Of a stretch of DNA of 64,000 bases, positions 33,907 to 46,409 are shown piece by piece (position 1 is the first letter of the stretch; every line of letters starts with the position of its first letter). The position numbers were made by a program, and so were the translations under genes. The stretch spans positions 3,410,001 through 3,474,000 of the forward strand of contig CAUWAG010000003.1 of NCBI GenBank assembly GCA_963556695.1. The letters run 5' to 3'. The stretch is from Anthostomella pinea. Taxonomy: Eukaryota; Ascomycota; Sordariomycetes; Xylariales; Xylariaceae. The notes beneath the pieces were generated by a model. The model saw only the letters and a list, made by a program, of their open reading frames with translations, was not told the origin of the DNA and ran no database searches.

Positions 33907-36251
33907 ATGGCGACAGGGCCGATTCGTAAGTCCGGTTCCTTCCCACCTGGATGAAGTTGACTGCTAAGAATTGCCCATACCAGTCATCCCTCTGCTTTTC
34001 CAGACTGCTCCTGTCAACTCACGTTACCCTGTTTTCATCGACGCACAGCAGTCTTGGAGAAGCGTACGGGGGTTCTTCGAAAAGAACTCTAGCAGGCTTA
34101 AGTATCAGCGTGTGCTGGGTTTCGGTGGAGGGGGAATCGCCCAGCTTTGGACCTTGAATGGAGGCGATGGAAATCGCATTAAAGATGTCGTTGTCAAATA
34201 CCCTGTCACCTCTTCCAGTAAGAGCAAGGTCGATAGCTTGAAGGAAGAGATCAGGTGGATGAAAGTAAGTTCTCTACAAATAGGCTCAACTCGGTCGTCA
34301 GTCTTTCTCACGTCCAATTGCATAGCGCGTTGAAGGGGCCGAACACATGGTACGCCTCGAAAGCTTTAGCCCTGCGACGCTAGCACCGGGCACGTATAAC
34401 CATGAGAAGAAGAGCCTTCCCATCTTGATCATGGAAAATTGCTCCAGGGGGAGCTTGGATATCCTGATTCGCTGTGTAAACGAAGCCTGGGATCTGAATC
34501 AATCCATCACCAATTCAGACGACAAGATGCTAATGTACATACCGGAGCGAGTTCTGTGGAGGATTTTCCTGTGTCGTAAGTAGGCCTCAACTATATTGCT
34601 GAACTGTGTTTAAATTGCTCACATGCCTTATACGAGAATTGGCAAAGGCTTGTGTTGCTATGGCAGTAAGTGATATCCTACCCCTCGGCCGTGGACAAGC
34701 CCACTATACTAAGACATTGTAATAACGGTACCCGCCGAATCCTCTGAAAGAGGCGATGAACGAATACAGAAAAGGATACAGGGAGGAGTGCGACCCCGAC
34801 CAGCCGCCCCGGAAGATTGTACACCTGGATATCGATCCTGGGAACGGTAAGCGTGTTTGCCGCGCCTTGACCTTCACCCAGACTCACCGTGCGCAGTTTT
34901 CGTGGGAGATCCTGATCCGAAACCTTTACATCCGGAACATAGCACAATACCTATCTGCAAGGTTGGTCGCCACTCGAAGAGAGACAGTGACGCACACAGA
35001 CTGCTAACATCGATTCAGTTCGATTACGGGTGTGCTCGTGAGTGGGATGATAGCTGGCCCGACAAAGTGTGAGTCCAGGCGCTCCAGCTCGTGCGCAATG
35101 TGGCTAAATACTCGACCTAGGAAAACGGTTTGGGCTAGTTGGGGGAAGAAAGTTTACGCCGCTCCTGTAAGCATCACCTGCACCAAGCCATAGTGGCTGT
35201 TCTGACTGATGTGACTCTCAGGAGCAACATAAGGCCAGGCGAGCCACCGCAAAGGACGGAATTGGCCCCGCGACCAACGTTTGGGGCATCGGAATGGTTA
35301 GTACAACCAGCAATAAGATCAAATTCAACGAGTCTGCTAGCTAAAATCTGACACTTCTGACACAGGTTATGTTCAATCTCCTCACCACACATGCCATGGG
35401 CTACACTCGACGTGAAGCGAGGCGAGTCGTCATCCCGGATCCCCTTGGGGGCACGGTGCAGCTCATGACATATGCATGGCACATCCTCAGTCCACCGGGC
35501 ACTGGTGATCCATATTATGACGAAACGCAATGACCTCAACCTCCGCGCGCTCATCGCAGGCTGCCTGGCAGACACGCAGACAGACCGGCCGTCGTTGCCT
35601 TCTCTTGTCGAGAGAATCAAAGCGGCTATAGACCAGGGTGACCGAATGGCCGCCGCCCTGCCCAAGCCGCCCCCGCCTGGCGCATCATCACCGCCGCAGT
35701 CGACCCCGACAGGACCTCGCCGGTTGGTCACGTCGCCCGCGTATAATAGCGCACCAGTAACTCTAGTGCCTGGTCCAGCCGCAATATCCGCTAGTTCGGT
35801 CCCAGGCGCACCACTCAGTGCCCCTGCGGGAGCACGCGTAGGCGGATCCGTGTCTCGCGTGGCGTCGTTGATAGGAACTATGACCTTCTCGGGCGTGACC
35901 CAGAGCAGGAGTGGGCCCGGTACCCCAGATGCTGGCGCTGCGGCCCCTGCTGCTCTGCCACCGCCGCCGGGCCCAACCGACCCAGGACCTCCCGGACCTC
36001 CTCCGCCCGGACCGCCAGAGCAGATGTGGGAGCCGGGAGGAAAGCCGCTGGTCGAGAAAGACGAGCTGGTCGACCGGTTCTACAGGCAGTTCCTCCGGGA
36101 CGCGCCGCTGCCGAACGACAGGTATATAGATATCTGGCCTAAAACGCCGCTCACGCCAGATGCACCGCCTGCCCCGGGACCGAAGGGTGGGGATGCCGGG
36201 GCCGGGGCCGGGGCCGCGGGGGCCCCATGGGATGATCCTGCCTTTTGGTGA
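33907..36251 (+). pseudogene. Divergent protein kinase-like gene with broken splice site and frameshift
   Basis: The reconstructed start is ATG 33907, followed by introns at 33926..33983, 34265..34325 and 34576..34636 and later short ones. Kinase landmarks: a Gly-rich loop (LGFGGGGIAQLW), the VAIK-like DVVVKYP, hinge LPILIMENCSRGSLD, catalytic loop HLDIDPGN (Asp kept, Lys replaced), APEQ and the subdomain IX region TNVWGIGMVMFNLLT. The tail is rich in Pro and Gly (about 35680-36230) and ends ...APWDDPAFW. Two lesions: after the exon ending at 34665 the expected acceptor before YPPNPLKEAM reads AACGG instead of a CAG, with TAATAA in the unspliced frame. At about 35520 the frame shifts by one base between DPYYDE and DLNLRALIAGCLADTQTDRPSL. 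This lineage-specific kinase-like family has no known substrate. Confidence 0.7.
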
Positions 36252-39200
36252 TACTCACGGGTTGTCGGAGGACTGGGGTGGCAGGCGCAAGCATATCAGG
36301 GGTTCATTTTTTATAACGTAATCGAGTGGCGTTGGGCTTTAATTGTGTTATGTTGTTGGTATTTAAATTATTAGAAGCTAGATTTTAAGGGTGTTATAGC
36401 AGGAGTATTATAGTTATAAAGTTAGTAGCTAGTTTACAATTGTTTTAATACGATAAAAGGGTTTTACTACGTTTTATATAAGTTAAATAAGTTAAGTTTA
36501 AAGTATTAACTTAATTTAATTTAATACTATTAATTAATTTAAATCAAGTTAAAACTTTATCCTAAATTATTTAGAAGTATAGTTTTAGAGCCTTAACGCC
36601 GGCTTTGAAACTAATTAAAAGCTAAGATTTTCTTTTAAACTTATATTTCTAACCGTATAATTAGCCGCATAATATATTTTACTAGCTATATTTATTATAT
36701 ATATTATACCTACTATTTTATATTTACTATAGGTACTAATTATAATTATATATGTAGCGGATTTTTCAATCAACTTATTATTTTTGAAATTGTGGGAACA
36801 GGCTTGAACGATCAATCATAATACTCGAGTATGGGGTCAAGGTTATGATGTTGCTGATGGTTGGATTGGGAAGTCTAGCTGGACCTGCAGGTCTGGCTAA
36901 GTAACCTCACAATCCGGTATCTAATCTCTTATCTAATCATACATGTGGGTTCTATATGGATGGTTTGACTGTGGAATCACATGGATCCAACAGAAATACT
37001 CATTTTTAATATTGCGACTATATTTAATCGCTTTAACATATTAAAAGCTATATGAAAATATCGACATTATTTTGAAATTTTGTTATTTAAATAACATGAA
37101 ATATTATGTTATTTAACTTAAATTAACCTGTTTAACTTAGTTTATAAGTATTTATTAAGACTTTATTTAATTCAATTTAACTTATTTTAATTTATTCAAA
37201 CTTAAGCTTATTTAACTTTATTCAAATGAAACGTATAGTTGTTTTAAAAGTCCCCGATTGATCTTTAAGTTTAGAATTTTTAAAAACATCAATTAATCGC
37301 TAGTTATAGTTTATAAGTGTCGGATGGGGTTGCTAAGGGTGTGTGTTGGAGGTGGTCTGTGGGCGGGGGATCAGGGGTGGTCCGAGCCCTATAGGAACGG
37401 TCTACTAGCGACCGTTGCCCCACTGCTCAGCTGCAACGCCAGTTGGACGCGTTAGTACTGTATTTGCATACAAATACGTCTACCTTAGGTAGCAGTGGAA
37501 CACTTAGATAATCCACAAACGAATGAACAGTATTCCGCATACTGAAATTTGACAATAAGTATATAATGCCTAGTGTCCAAGCCTGCAGCTACTAGCCGGT
37601 TATTACCTAGTATTAATCGGCTGTAACTGTGACGGCCTGCACAGACCTTCCCACATGACAAGCCAATACCGGGAAGGATCTGACCAGAGGATTCCCCTAA
37701 AGGGACAACCTCCCGCTGTACCTATCTTTCTCCCTTTTCCTTTCTTCTCTAGTCTTGATATTCTCGTCAATAGAGTAATAGCTGCTTGCTGCCAGCCATG
37801 TCCCAGCTCCTCAGTACGCTCGCCGTGACAGTAACTTAATATTAATTAGTTATTAGACTGTTAATATATAGGTTTTAAGCCGAGAAAAGGCTATTTTAAA
37901 TATATTTAATTTATTAAAATAGCTTTTTTCTTAGGGGTTTTAAAAAAAGTTTTTTTATTTTATATACGAATTTATTTTAGAAAATTATGATATACTGTGA
38001 GATTCTAGAAGGATCACAAGTCTTGGGGGTGTGAGCGGTTGCTGCAAACGTTGTTGTCATTCTCAAGTATGCTTGGCAGGGCTAATCTACAGCTAAATAC
38101 TATACTGCAACATGTCAGGGTGGATCCACTGTTCCTTTGACAGCCCACTAGTGGGTACTGCATCTAAGGGCACTATATCTGGGATCCAACATCTGACACT
38201 TATTTAATAAAAGCTTTTACTTTAAAGTTAATAATATCCTTTTTCCAACCCTAATTCTTATCTTATCATCGAACATAATAGACTTATATTAATATTTTAA
38301 TTATAAATAATTTGTAAAATATTTTAGCATTTCATACCCAACTTTATTAGGTTAGTTAATATATTATAGTATTTCAACTTTTTATTAAAATATAACCTCA
38401 CCTCTATAAATATTGAAACTAATGATATACAGTGAAAAATAAAACCTTATATAAAATAATTAATTTTACGGCTATAATATACCTAGTCCTTATACGGCTT
38501 GATTATACTTTATATTTAACTTTTATTAGCGTAAAAAAGCTTGGAAAGTTATAACACCTTTGTCAATAAAGCACGGTTATAACAACTTTATAAAGGACTT
38601 TTACTTTTAAAAGTATATTTTTAAATAATATTTTAATCTTATTTATGAATAAACATTACCGATAAGTTTAATATCAATTTATAAAAGAATTTAATTCTAG
38701 AAGTTAAAGATATAACATATATTAATATCGGGTTTTATAAAAGATTGTAAAGGGAAAGCCTGGTATTAAGTGTATTATTTAAGTCGCGGTAATTATTAAA
38801 TTTATGACTTATACTCGTATTTATAAATAAAAACAATGTCAATTATACACAACGTTTTTTATTTCTTATAATATATTTTTAGTTTAAAAAGTAAAGTTTA
38901 AATTATGGTAAATATGGGTGAAAGGTTTTAAAAAAATTAGGCTAGATGATTTACCGGTTTTAGCTTATTAAGGCGCGGTTTTTCTTATTAGCCGCCAAGA
39001 CTTACCGGACGATTTAATTTCGACCGATATAGTTATACTTAGCTAAATTAAAGCTTCAACCAGCTGCAAGCAGTTTATACATTTAAAAAATATAAGCATA
39101 TAAGCAGGTATACGTTATCAAATTCCGCTTTAAACCTTTAAGCTACGAACTTGTTCCCGCTTAAAAAACAGTGTGTTAAAAAGGTTTACATGTTCATGAT

Positions 39201-40142
39201 TTTAACTACGCGATTATTATAAGCTTAAAACTAAATTATGAATATTAAATCTAACGTTAACATAGATAATAACCGAGTTGCGAATATAAACGAGGTGCAA
39301 GATGAGGCTTTTACATATAAAAAGTCGGTGCGTAACCGTGCGTCTATCTTTTAAAAACGTCCGAAAAATCTCGGACCTGTTGCATTTAATATAGTCTTTT
39401 TTATAAATAATAACAATATATAATAATTATTTTTCACTGATTTAATAGTCTGTGCATCTTAAAAAAGCTTCTTTATCAAGGTAGTTTTAGCATATTTTGA
39501 GATAAATCTTGAAATAAAATAGCTATAAACATAGGAAAAGTCACATTAATGTATTTTTCAAGCTATAAACTTAAAAAGAAAGGTCCGAGATGATTCCGAT
39601 TTTTTGTTGTTAAGTAAAAAATTAGCGCACCGACTTTTTATATATAAAAGTAATGTGTTGTGCAATAGGTGTCAATTAATGTGTGTGTGAGGGCGTGGAG
39701 AGCATGGACCAGATGGGCTGGAGCTGCATCTATTTATGGTGGATGCAGCTTCTTATCTAAGTCCAGCACTAATCCATCTAGTCAGCCCTTATCTACGCTA
39801 TCTATCTAGATCAACACACAAGTGGCTGTGGCCATGCTAGACGCATACTAGCTACTCCTCCTGGTGACACGTTTCAGAAAGCCCCACCTCGCAGCTCGCT
39901 TATTATCTAAGTTATTATTAAATTAAATAAACTAATTAATATTATGATTTTAATAAGCTTAAATCAAATAAGTTATATTTAACTAGCTTGTTAAAAAAAG
40001 TTTATAAGCTTAACTTAATTAAGTTTAAATACGAACTACCGGATTATTAAAATAATAGATTTTTCGTTTAAAGTAAAAGTTTAACTTATTAAAAGTTCGA
40101 ACACCCGACCTTTAAAGTTTAAAACCCTCTTTTTATATTAAG
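36252..40142. repeat. AT-rich, gene-empty tract of RIP-like composition
   Basis: About 3.9 kb is dominated by A and T, rich in TTAA/TATA words and poor in C-A dinucleotides, and contains no coding frame of note. It is broken by short islands of normal composition at about 36790-36990, 37320-37560, 37628-37830, 38000-38200 and 39660-39900. Such tracts in ascomycetes usually are repeats mutated by RIP; no transposon gene is readable. The tract begins abruptly after the kinase-like relic and ends just before the DUF6604 relic. Confidence 0.75.
37628..37830. mobile_element. Solo LTR of a retrotransposon with 5-bp target-site duplication
   Basis: A 203-bp unit begins TGTGACGGCC and ends CGCCGTGACA, so it has TG...CA ends with imperfect terminal inversion (TGTGACGG and CCGTGACA). 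It is flanked by GTAAC at 37623-37627 and again at 37831-37835, a target-site duplication of the size made by LTR-retrotransposon integrases. Its composition is normal while its surroundings are AT-rich, so it inserted after the neighbours were mutated. No internal region is left. Confidence 0.72.
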
Positions 40143-40909
40143 TGTGAGAATTCGTCGTGCGGAATATTTGGTTCATACGTGCGTGTTCGTTGGTTGTTCC
40201 AAGTCTACCTGGTACGGACAGATTCACGGCTAAATACGGGTGCAGCGCGTCTATCCGTGTCAGATTTGAGCCAATCGTGAGGTTGTGCCAGAGGGGGCTG
40301 GATCGAGACGGAACAACTTGGCTCCGGTATCTACCTATCAAGGTGCCCTCTGGGCTCACCTTTAATCCAACAATCCGCGGTGGTCACGGAGCTGTGGGAC
40401 AACCATCCCACCCACATCGCACAGACCACCTTGGGACACACTCTGAGCCATCACCACATCTGACATTAATATATTATTACTGTTGGCATACAGGTGCCGT
40501 GCAGGTGTCGTGCAAGTGCGGCGCCAGCTGCGCGGCAGCTGGAATGGACCAGAATAGCTGGTCAAAGGAAGAAAAGGGCAGAAAGCCCCTATTCAGGGAT
40601 GGAAAGCCCCCATTCAGGGGCGATAGACAAGGAGTCGTTGACAGTCAGATCTAAGGATGGGCCAGTCTTTCAGGATTGCACTGTATTTAGTACTGAGATT
40701 CGTCCTCCGGACCGAAGTTAGATCAGGCAACCAATACACTCCATTCTTGACCCCATGATATGGTCCTGTATTGTGACAATTACGTTATAATACTTACAAA
40801 TATATTAAGCTTACTTAACTAGAGTTAAATATAAAAGAACCCTGTTTAACTTATAAGTATCGTAAAAACTTCGATTTGATTAAATCAATTTAATCGGCTT
40901 GATCTGATA
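40143..40909. other. Normal-composition island, no supported gene
   Basis: Between the AT-rich tract and the DUF6604 relic lies ~650 bp of ordinary composition, then ~120 bp of AT-rich sequence. The 165-codon plus-strand frame (40157-40654) begins at GTG and has no recognisable domain. Two copies of a GAAAGCCCC-ATTCAGGG unit lie in tandem at 40579-40621. It may be another degraded mobile-element piece. Confidence 0.35.
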
Positions 40910-43621
40910 GTGACGCTGTCAGAATCCATCGTGAGCACCTATCGCAGGTACAAGGAGGACACCTCCACCTTCATGACATGGCTGGGCCAGACCGCCAAGA
41001 GTTGCGGGTGGAAGCCCACTACGCAACCCGTCGAGTCTCTGTCAGAACACTCGCAAGCGCATCAGCAGGCACAGGACGAGGGGAAAGGCCCAAGGCTGAA
41101 GGGAAAAGCTCGCAAAGCTGCTAAAGATGCCGCCAAAACGGCGCGAGTTCCGACAAAGCCGGCAGCAACTAGTGACGCCCCGATCTTCAAATACACCGTT
41201 ACGACACAGGACCTCCTGAAACAGATTGATAGTATCGCGGAGTCAGGCAAGAGCAACGTGCGATGCCAGAATCGATACGGTGGTCGCTAGAAGCAGCCAT
41301 CAAGGCTCGTCGCCGCTGTGCCTTATGGTATGAGCGCACCCAAGGCAGCAACCAATCGGCTCGCGATGGTCATCAACATTTCATCGACATGCTGCAGCGA
41401 GCCCTGAATGTACTCAGAAGCACAGATGGCGAGCCAGAAGCCTCTGTCAGTCCGAAGAATGGTCCCAACCCAAAGGCTACTGACGTCGACTTCGTCCGGT
41501 GAGTACCTACCCTAGCTCTTGTTTTCAAAGACTGTATGATACTGACTGTCATAAAGGAATGCATTCGAAGCTCTAGAGGTAGAGGATATATCGGAAGATG
41601 AGGATGATGCTGCTACACAGGCGACGCCACCGTCTAAATCGACTCAAGTCAAGCAGACGAACTACGTTTATGAGTTGGAGTCAGACAAGACGTGGGAGCT
41701 CGCTTTTGCGGTGTTTTCATTCTTCGAAGATCTCCATCGACTGAGAACTGAGATGAAGGGTATATGGACGCAGTATATCGACGGGTCTACATCACTTCTA
41801 CAGGCCACCGTTCTGACGGCAGCCTAAGAGACGTACCGAATGTACACGGACTTATACCATGACCCAAGCGAATACACCTACGGGGACCTCGCAGACATCA
41901 TGTACACGGCACAATCGATAACAACCGGTGAGGGGCGGTCATTTCTGTCGGCGGCGACCTTGGAGTTATCGCCTTTCGACGAGTTTGCGTTTTTCCCTGC
42001 TAGTCGGGCTCTGATCGTGCTCGGGCGCACTCGTGAAGCATTTCAGAAGTTTGCCTGGCCGGCGCCCATCACTCCAATGCGGTTCAACTATATCAGCCGG
42101 CCCGACCTGCTGATGAACAACCCGCGAATGCAGCGATATAAAGAACAGCATCACTTCATCTCACAGATGGTCCTCGACATGCACCTCCATGACACCCTCA
42201 AGAACCCATCAAAAAGTGCGGCCGGACTAATAGGCAACAAGCTTGACGACACAAAGCTACCTTTTGAGGACCCTATGTACAGTTCTCTGCGTCCTGTCTG
42301 GACCGAAGGCATCGTCACCACGAAAGCGGTCTTCGCCGCTCAGCTATTATGGGACATCCACACACTTCGCAAAGCCAATCCCAACACCGACGGAACCAAG
42401 GCTTTGAACAGAGCTGCTATCGGGTACCAGCGCATGTTCAAGTTCATCACACATCTTGATGGTGCGTTGGACACTGAAGATGTCCGATGGCTCTCCAAAG
42501 ATTCGTGGCTGTTGATGGATATTTCTCGCCGTGTCGAAATCCACTTAAAGCGTCCCCCCATCATTGATTTCAAGAGGATTTGCCTCAAAGGCATGGTCAC
42601 CAGCGACGGGATGCCACTCGAAGCGCTTCCGCCAGAGCAGCGAAAGGCCATGGAAGCCCATGCGAGAGCGCAGGGTTGGACTCCAGCGACGAAGGAGCAC
42701 GAAGAGAATGCGAAAAGGCTGGGCGCCCACAAGACGGTCAAGCCTCACGAGAGCCCATCCTTCCTGGTCGATGAGAACCTACTGTACGGAGGAACGATTC
42801 TGCTTGACATCGCATCGATGGCCGAGGAAGCCGGTGTTGCTCTCGCGAACCATCACCTTTCAATCTTTGCGACCGCTCATCTTTACAACGCCTTGTTTCG
42901 GTTGGGGCTGTGCCAAACCCGATGGCCCGAGATAAAGCGAATCATGGAAAAACATGTTGATGCGATTTTCGCCAACGATGTGCCAACGAACATCAAGGAC
43001 ATGGTCTCCCGATTCGCGTATCGCACTGGCGTCACGACTACCAACGCCCGGCGCTTCAACGCCAAAATGCCATGGAAGTTTCAAGCCACGCCCGCGACGC
43101 AGGCACTTCGCTAGTTCTTTTCTGCGCAAGAAAGTCTACCGCGTCTTCTGAGCGAACTGGCGGATCAGGCGGAGACGCACAGTCCTCAATCGCCCGGTCA
43201 CGTCTCGTCCTCCGGCGGCAAGAAGTCAATCGCGGCTCCTGGGCAGCGTAAGCACCTAACGCCGCGACATGCCCTGCATAGCTTGGAGAAGTACATCGGG
43301 ACGGTCCTTCCGGACATCGAGATCGACTACGTAAACCTCACGCGGCGCTGTAACAAGCTCATGAACAAGCTGAGGTCAAAGATCTCTGCGGACCCCGGCA
43401 TCAACTACCCGTCCATCCAGACGCCCGGCGATACCAACGACCACGGCTACCTGGTGGTCGTCCTCGGCACTCAGGACGAGATGATAGATTTCGAGGAGAG
43501 GCGGAAACGCCCGAAGAAAGGTCGACAAACTGGCGGAGACGCGGAGGACGAAGCTTACCCGCCGCAGATCCAGCTTGCCAACGACATACTACTTGACTTT
43601 TTGAAGTCATCAAACCCCTGA
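40910..43621 (+). pseudogene. DUF6604-domain protein with multiple disabling lesions
   Basis: The frame opens at 40910 (TLSESIVSTYRRYKEDTSTFMTWLG), the N-terminal signature of fungal DUF6604 proteins, but with GTG and no in-frame ATG. A Lys-rich stretch and FKYTVTTQDLLKQIDSI follow. A one-base loss near 41262 precedes the continuing ESIRWSLEAAIKARRRCALWY. A 58-nt intron (41499..41556) joins DFVR to NAFEALEVEDI. TAA at 41825-41827 (LTAA*ETYRMY) and TAG at 43112-43114 (ALR*FFSAQESL) lie in an otherwise continuous frame that runs to 43621. The central part has SIFATAHLYNALFRLG, and the C-terminal part has LEKYIGTVLPDIEIDY. Both stops fit CAA or CAG changed by C-to-T. About 900 residues would be encoded. 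The family's function is unknown. The start adjoins the AT-rich tract. Confidence 0.8.
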
Positions 43622-43855
43622 AGTTTGTCCGGATTGGTTGTAATCATAGTGGCGTTGACATCGGTACCATTTGACCTGCGCAAGGCCGGAATTGTTCGAT
43701 ATACAGTCCACACCCACAGCTTCATCCGGTACTTAGGCTTACATGTTCCATCAATGAGCATCATGACGTTGATCAAGGTTGCGGCTGAGCCTGAATTGAT
43801 GAATATATTGATACCATCGCTCGGTGTGCCAGAGTGGGACCGCGTAGTCCAGCTA

Positions 43856-45259
43856 TCAGCGCGATCGGGATGTAGACCCTGACCCCCTTCTGGTGCCTCC
43901 TGCTCCAGGTAGGAAGCTTGTAGGCGTGGCCTTGATTTCATCCACCACCTCTATTTCGATATGTTTTGGGTGTGGCTCCAATAGGTTCTCCTGGCTTCTG
44001 TAACCTTGAGCACTGGATGGCTTCCGAGCACCCTGGCGTGCGTTGGAATTTCTGGCTGGCTGGGTTTCATCTAACTCGACATCGTTTTCAAAACCAAGCG
44101 AATGTCGGCTGGCCTTCCTCCCTTTGCTTTGATCAGCAGCCCCTATCGTTCGAGGGGCTGCATCATCAGACACGTGGTAGTTCGAAGGTGTTGTTGACAA
44201 CCCCAGGGTCCTCAGGATGATGGTCAATATAGGCCGCAGTGTGACTAAATTGCCAGCGGTTATACCGAGTCCCGGTTCTACAATCGTCCAGATCGCGGTA
44301 TCGAGATTGTCCCCTGGAGCACAAGGCAAAGTTAGGCATCTCAAACTCAGTGGCTGAATCGCTAGGAAAACTGACAGGTAAAGTCGGCCGACCCCCAGCT
44401 GTGGATGTAAAAGAATCGGACGATGACAGCAACACTTGCTCTGCTTGATGTCAGCTCAATGTCAAACCGTTATTGAACCTTGCACTCACACGCAACCCAG
44501 GCCAAGAATGGGAACGAGGGCGATTTTGGTCCTACGGTCCATCTGCAGGCCGATAATGATGAAGACGGGTAGAAGTGTGTAAGACAAGTCCATGAGCAAA
44601 GTGCAGACGCCATAGATGTAGAGGAGGATCCTAATTAGCCAGTCATCCCAGCAGGCTCCCACGGAACTTTTATCCCAGAAGCGCGCCAAGGGAATGCATT
44701 GCAAGAAGGTGACGAAGATGAAGGCAATCCCCTGGAATACTGTCGAAAAGATGAGGCCAAAAATGACGTGTCGATGCCATTTCTTGACCGTAAGGCGTAG
44801 AAAGAAGCAACCGATCGACAGTCTCGAAAAAACGACCTGAAGGTCATACCAAATATAACACAACCACCAATACTGTCATACGCATTAGAATTTGGAGCTG
44901 GTGCTGATGGGCAGGATCTACTGACGAATCTAGTCTTCACCACGGCGTCGTGTGTAAGGTCCGCTTCATGTCGTCCAAGACCATAACAGCTGGCGGTATA
45001 ACTACACGCACCATAGACCGCAAAGAACACCTGTAACGCGTGAGTATGTGACGACGACCCCGGAACTTGGGGTGTGTATTGGTAGGATATGCCTACTCAC
45101 CGTCGCGCCGGCCATGAACCAGTCGTCAAGACCGAAGGCCTTGACCATGCGGATTCGGACATAACATCGCAACGCAGTTGTAACCCAAGACGTAACCAAC
45201 AAGGCAATTATTACTGCCCGGAGCTGTATACCCCGATCCGGAATTTCGACGTTTGACAT
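43856..45259 (-). CDS. Seven-transmembrane rhodopsin-domain protein (fungal PTH11-like/SAT20 group)
   Basis: Exons 45259..45101, 45030..44926, 44872..44490, 44440..44376 and 44313..43856 total 1170 nt, giving 389 residues with no internal stop. Introns are 49-70 nt. The start MSNVEIPDRGIQLRAV is the only ATG in frame; the longer reading begins with TTG. Seven hydrophobic helices run from AVIIALLVTSWVTTALRCYV to the last, in EPGLGITAGNLVTLRPILTII. Typical family words are FGLDDWFMAGA, YWWLCYIWYDLQVV, FWDKSSVGACWD, and DTAIWTIVEPGLGI near the end of the membrane part. A charged, Ser/Arg-rich cytosolic tail of about 110 residues follows. These fungal rhodopsin-fold proteins include PTH11-like receptors implicated in surface sensing in plant pathogens; the N-terminal Cys-rich CFEM domain of true PTH11 is absent. 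Confidence 0.9.
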
Positions 45260-46409
45260 TGGAGTAAGTTCGAAAGGCGTGAATCGAGACAACAAGACGA
45301 TTAAGATCCGGAGTAGGTAATTGTCTTCCGAGACAGAAACACGCTTCCCGAATTAGAGGCACGATGGCATTTCAAGGTCATGCCGGACAGCTCGACGAGA
45401 AAAGTAGAAAAAAGTGAAAAAGGCAGGCTGGGGAGGGATGCTGGAGTGGGCAACAACTAGCTGGCGTCTAGGGTTATTATCCGCTCCAAGCTCGATGTTT
45501 CTCAGCACGCTAGATCACGGCATTGAATTCATCGTTACCGCTCATCTCATACAAACTAGACGCTTGTCGTTGGTGCATCAAGCTGTCGGGACGGATCGAG
45601 CGCCGGATCAAGACTATTGATTGTATGTGGAGCCTTCCCGGTGGTCCGTGTCAACGATCTCAAGTTGCCTGATTCATGAGCTGCATACCGAGGAGAGCCT
45701 TCGTCTCATTAGTCGCAGACATTGCCTAATCTGCTCAACAGTGGCGAGGAAGTGCTGCAAGCATTGCCGATGTGCGTGCCGTGCCGCGACCAAGCTGCCG
45801 TCTTCTGTCTTGTCCCTGGTTGTGGAGGAGGAACTACCACAACTCACTCACTGCTGCATGAAGTTTACTAAATAACATAGAATTATCTTCGGCATCACCT
45901 GTTCGCAAAAAACTCTCCGTGTACTTGGCAGACGAGGATCGACAAGCTACTTACCAAGCTTTGGAACGAAAGACGAAGCTGCATTACCCTAACAAGGCCC
46001 ATTAGCCAACCACCAAAACGAATGAGCCAACGACAGGTACCATAGAGTCCGCCTGTGAGAGCCCTGGCGAATCGGGGCGCTCGGAACGGCACACTAAGCC
46101 AAGATGGAGCACGTCTAGGAATGGTGAGCCGGGAGCCTAGATGAGCTAAAAGGGGTAACACCAATGCAGGACCGAAAAGGAATCAAGCTTAAATGGCTTC
46201 CACACTCGGGACACAACTTCGGGATCTATGGCGGATCTGTAGATCATGACGAGCTATACCCTGACAACCCCTGAGACAATGCTCCGTGACGATTTGCATC
46301 CGAAGACCCCGAGAAACGTGGAGGCTGCAAGCTCCAGTTTTCCCCGGGACAAAAAACACGGAGCCCTACCCCCCCTGCCGGTCCATGAGCGAAGACACTG
46401 AAGCCTTAT
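45260..46409. other. Intergenic nuclear stretch beside the mitochondrial block
   Basis: About 1.15 kb with normal composition and only short motif-free frames. It probably includes the promoter of the rhodopsin-domain gene. The last ~30 bp turn abruptly AT-rich at about 46410, where mitochondrial-type sequence begins. Confidence 0.4.

Noticed and set aside
36252..40142. Search for CRISPR-like arrays or centromere satellites in the AT-rich tract
   Set aside because: No regularly spaced repeats or tandem units are visible; organism is a eukaryote.
40157..40654. 165-codon plus-strand frame
   Set aside because: Starts at GTG, has no domain or splice partner, and overlaps short repeats next to an AT-rich tract.
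15806..43114. Idea that TAG is a sense codon (stop reassignment) in this nucleus
   Set aside because: The ALDH fusion gene ends in TAG and other intact genes end in TAA or TGA; the affected genes also carry frameshifts.
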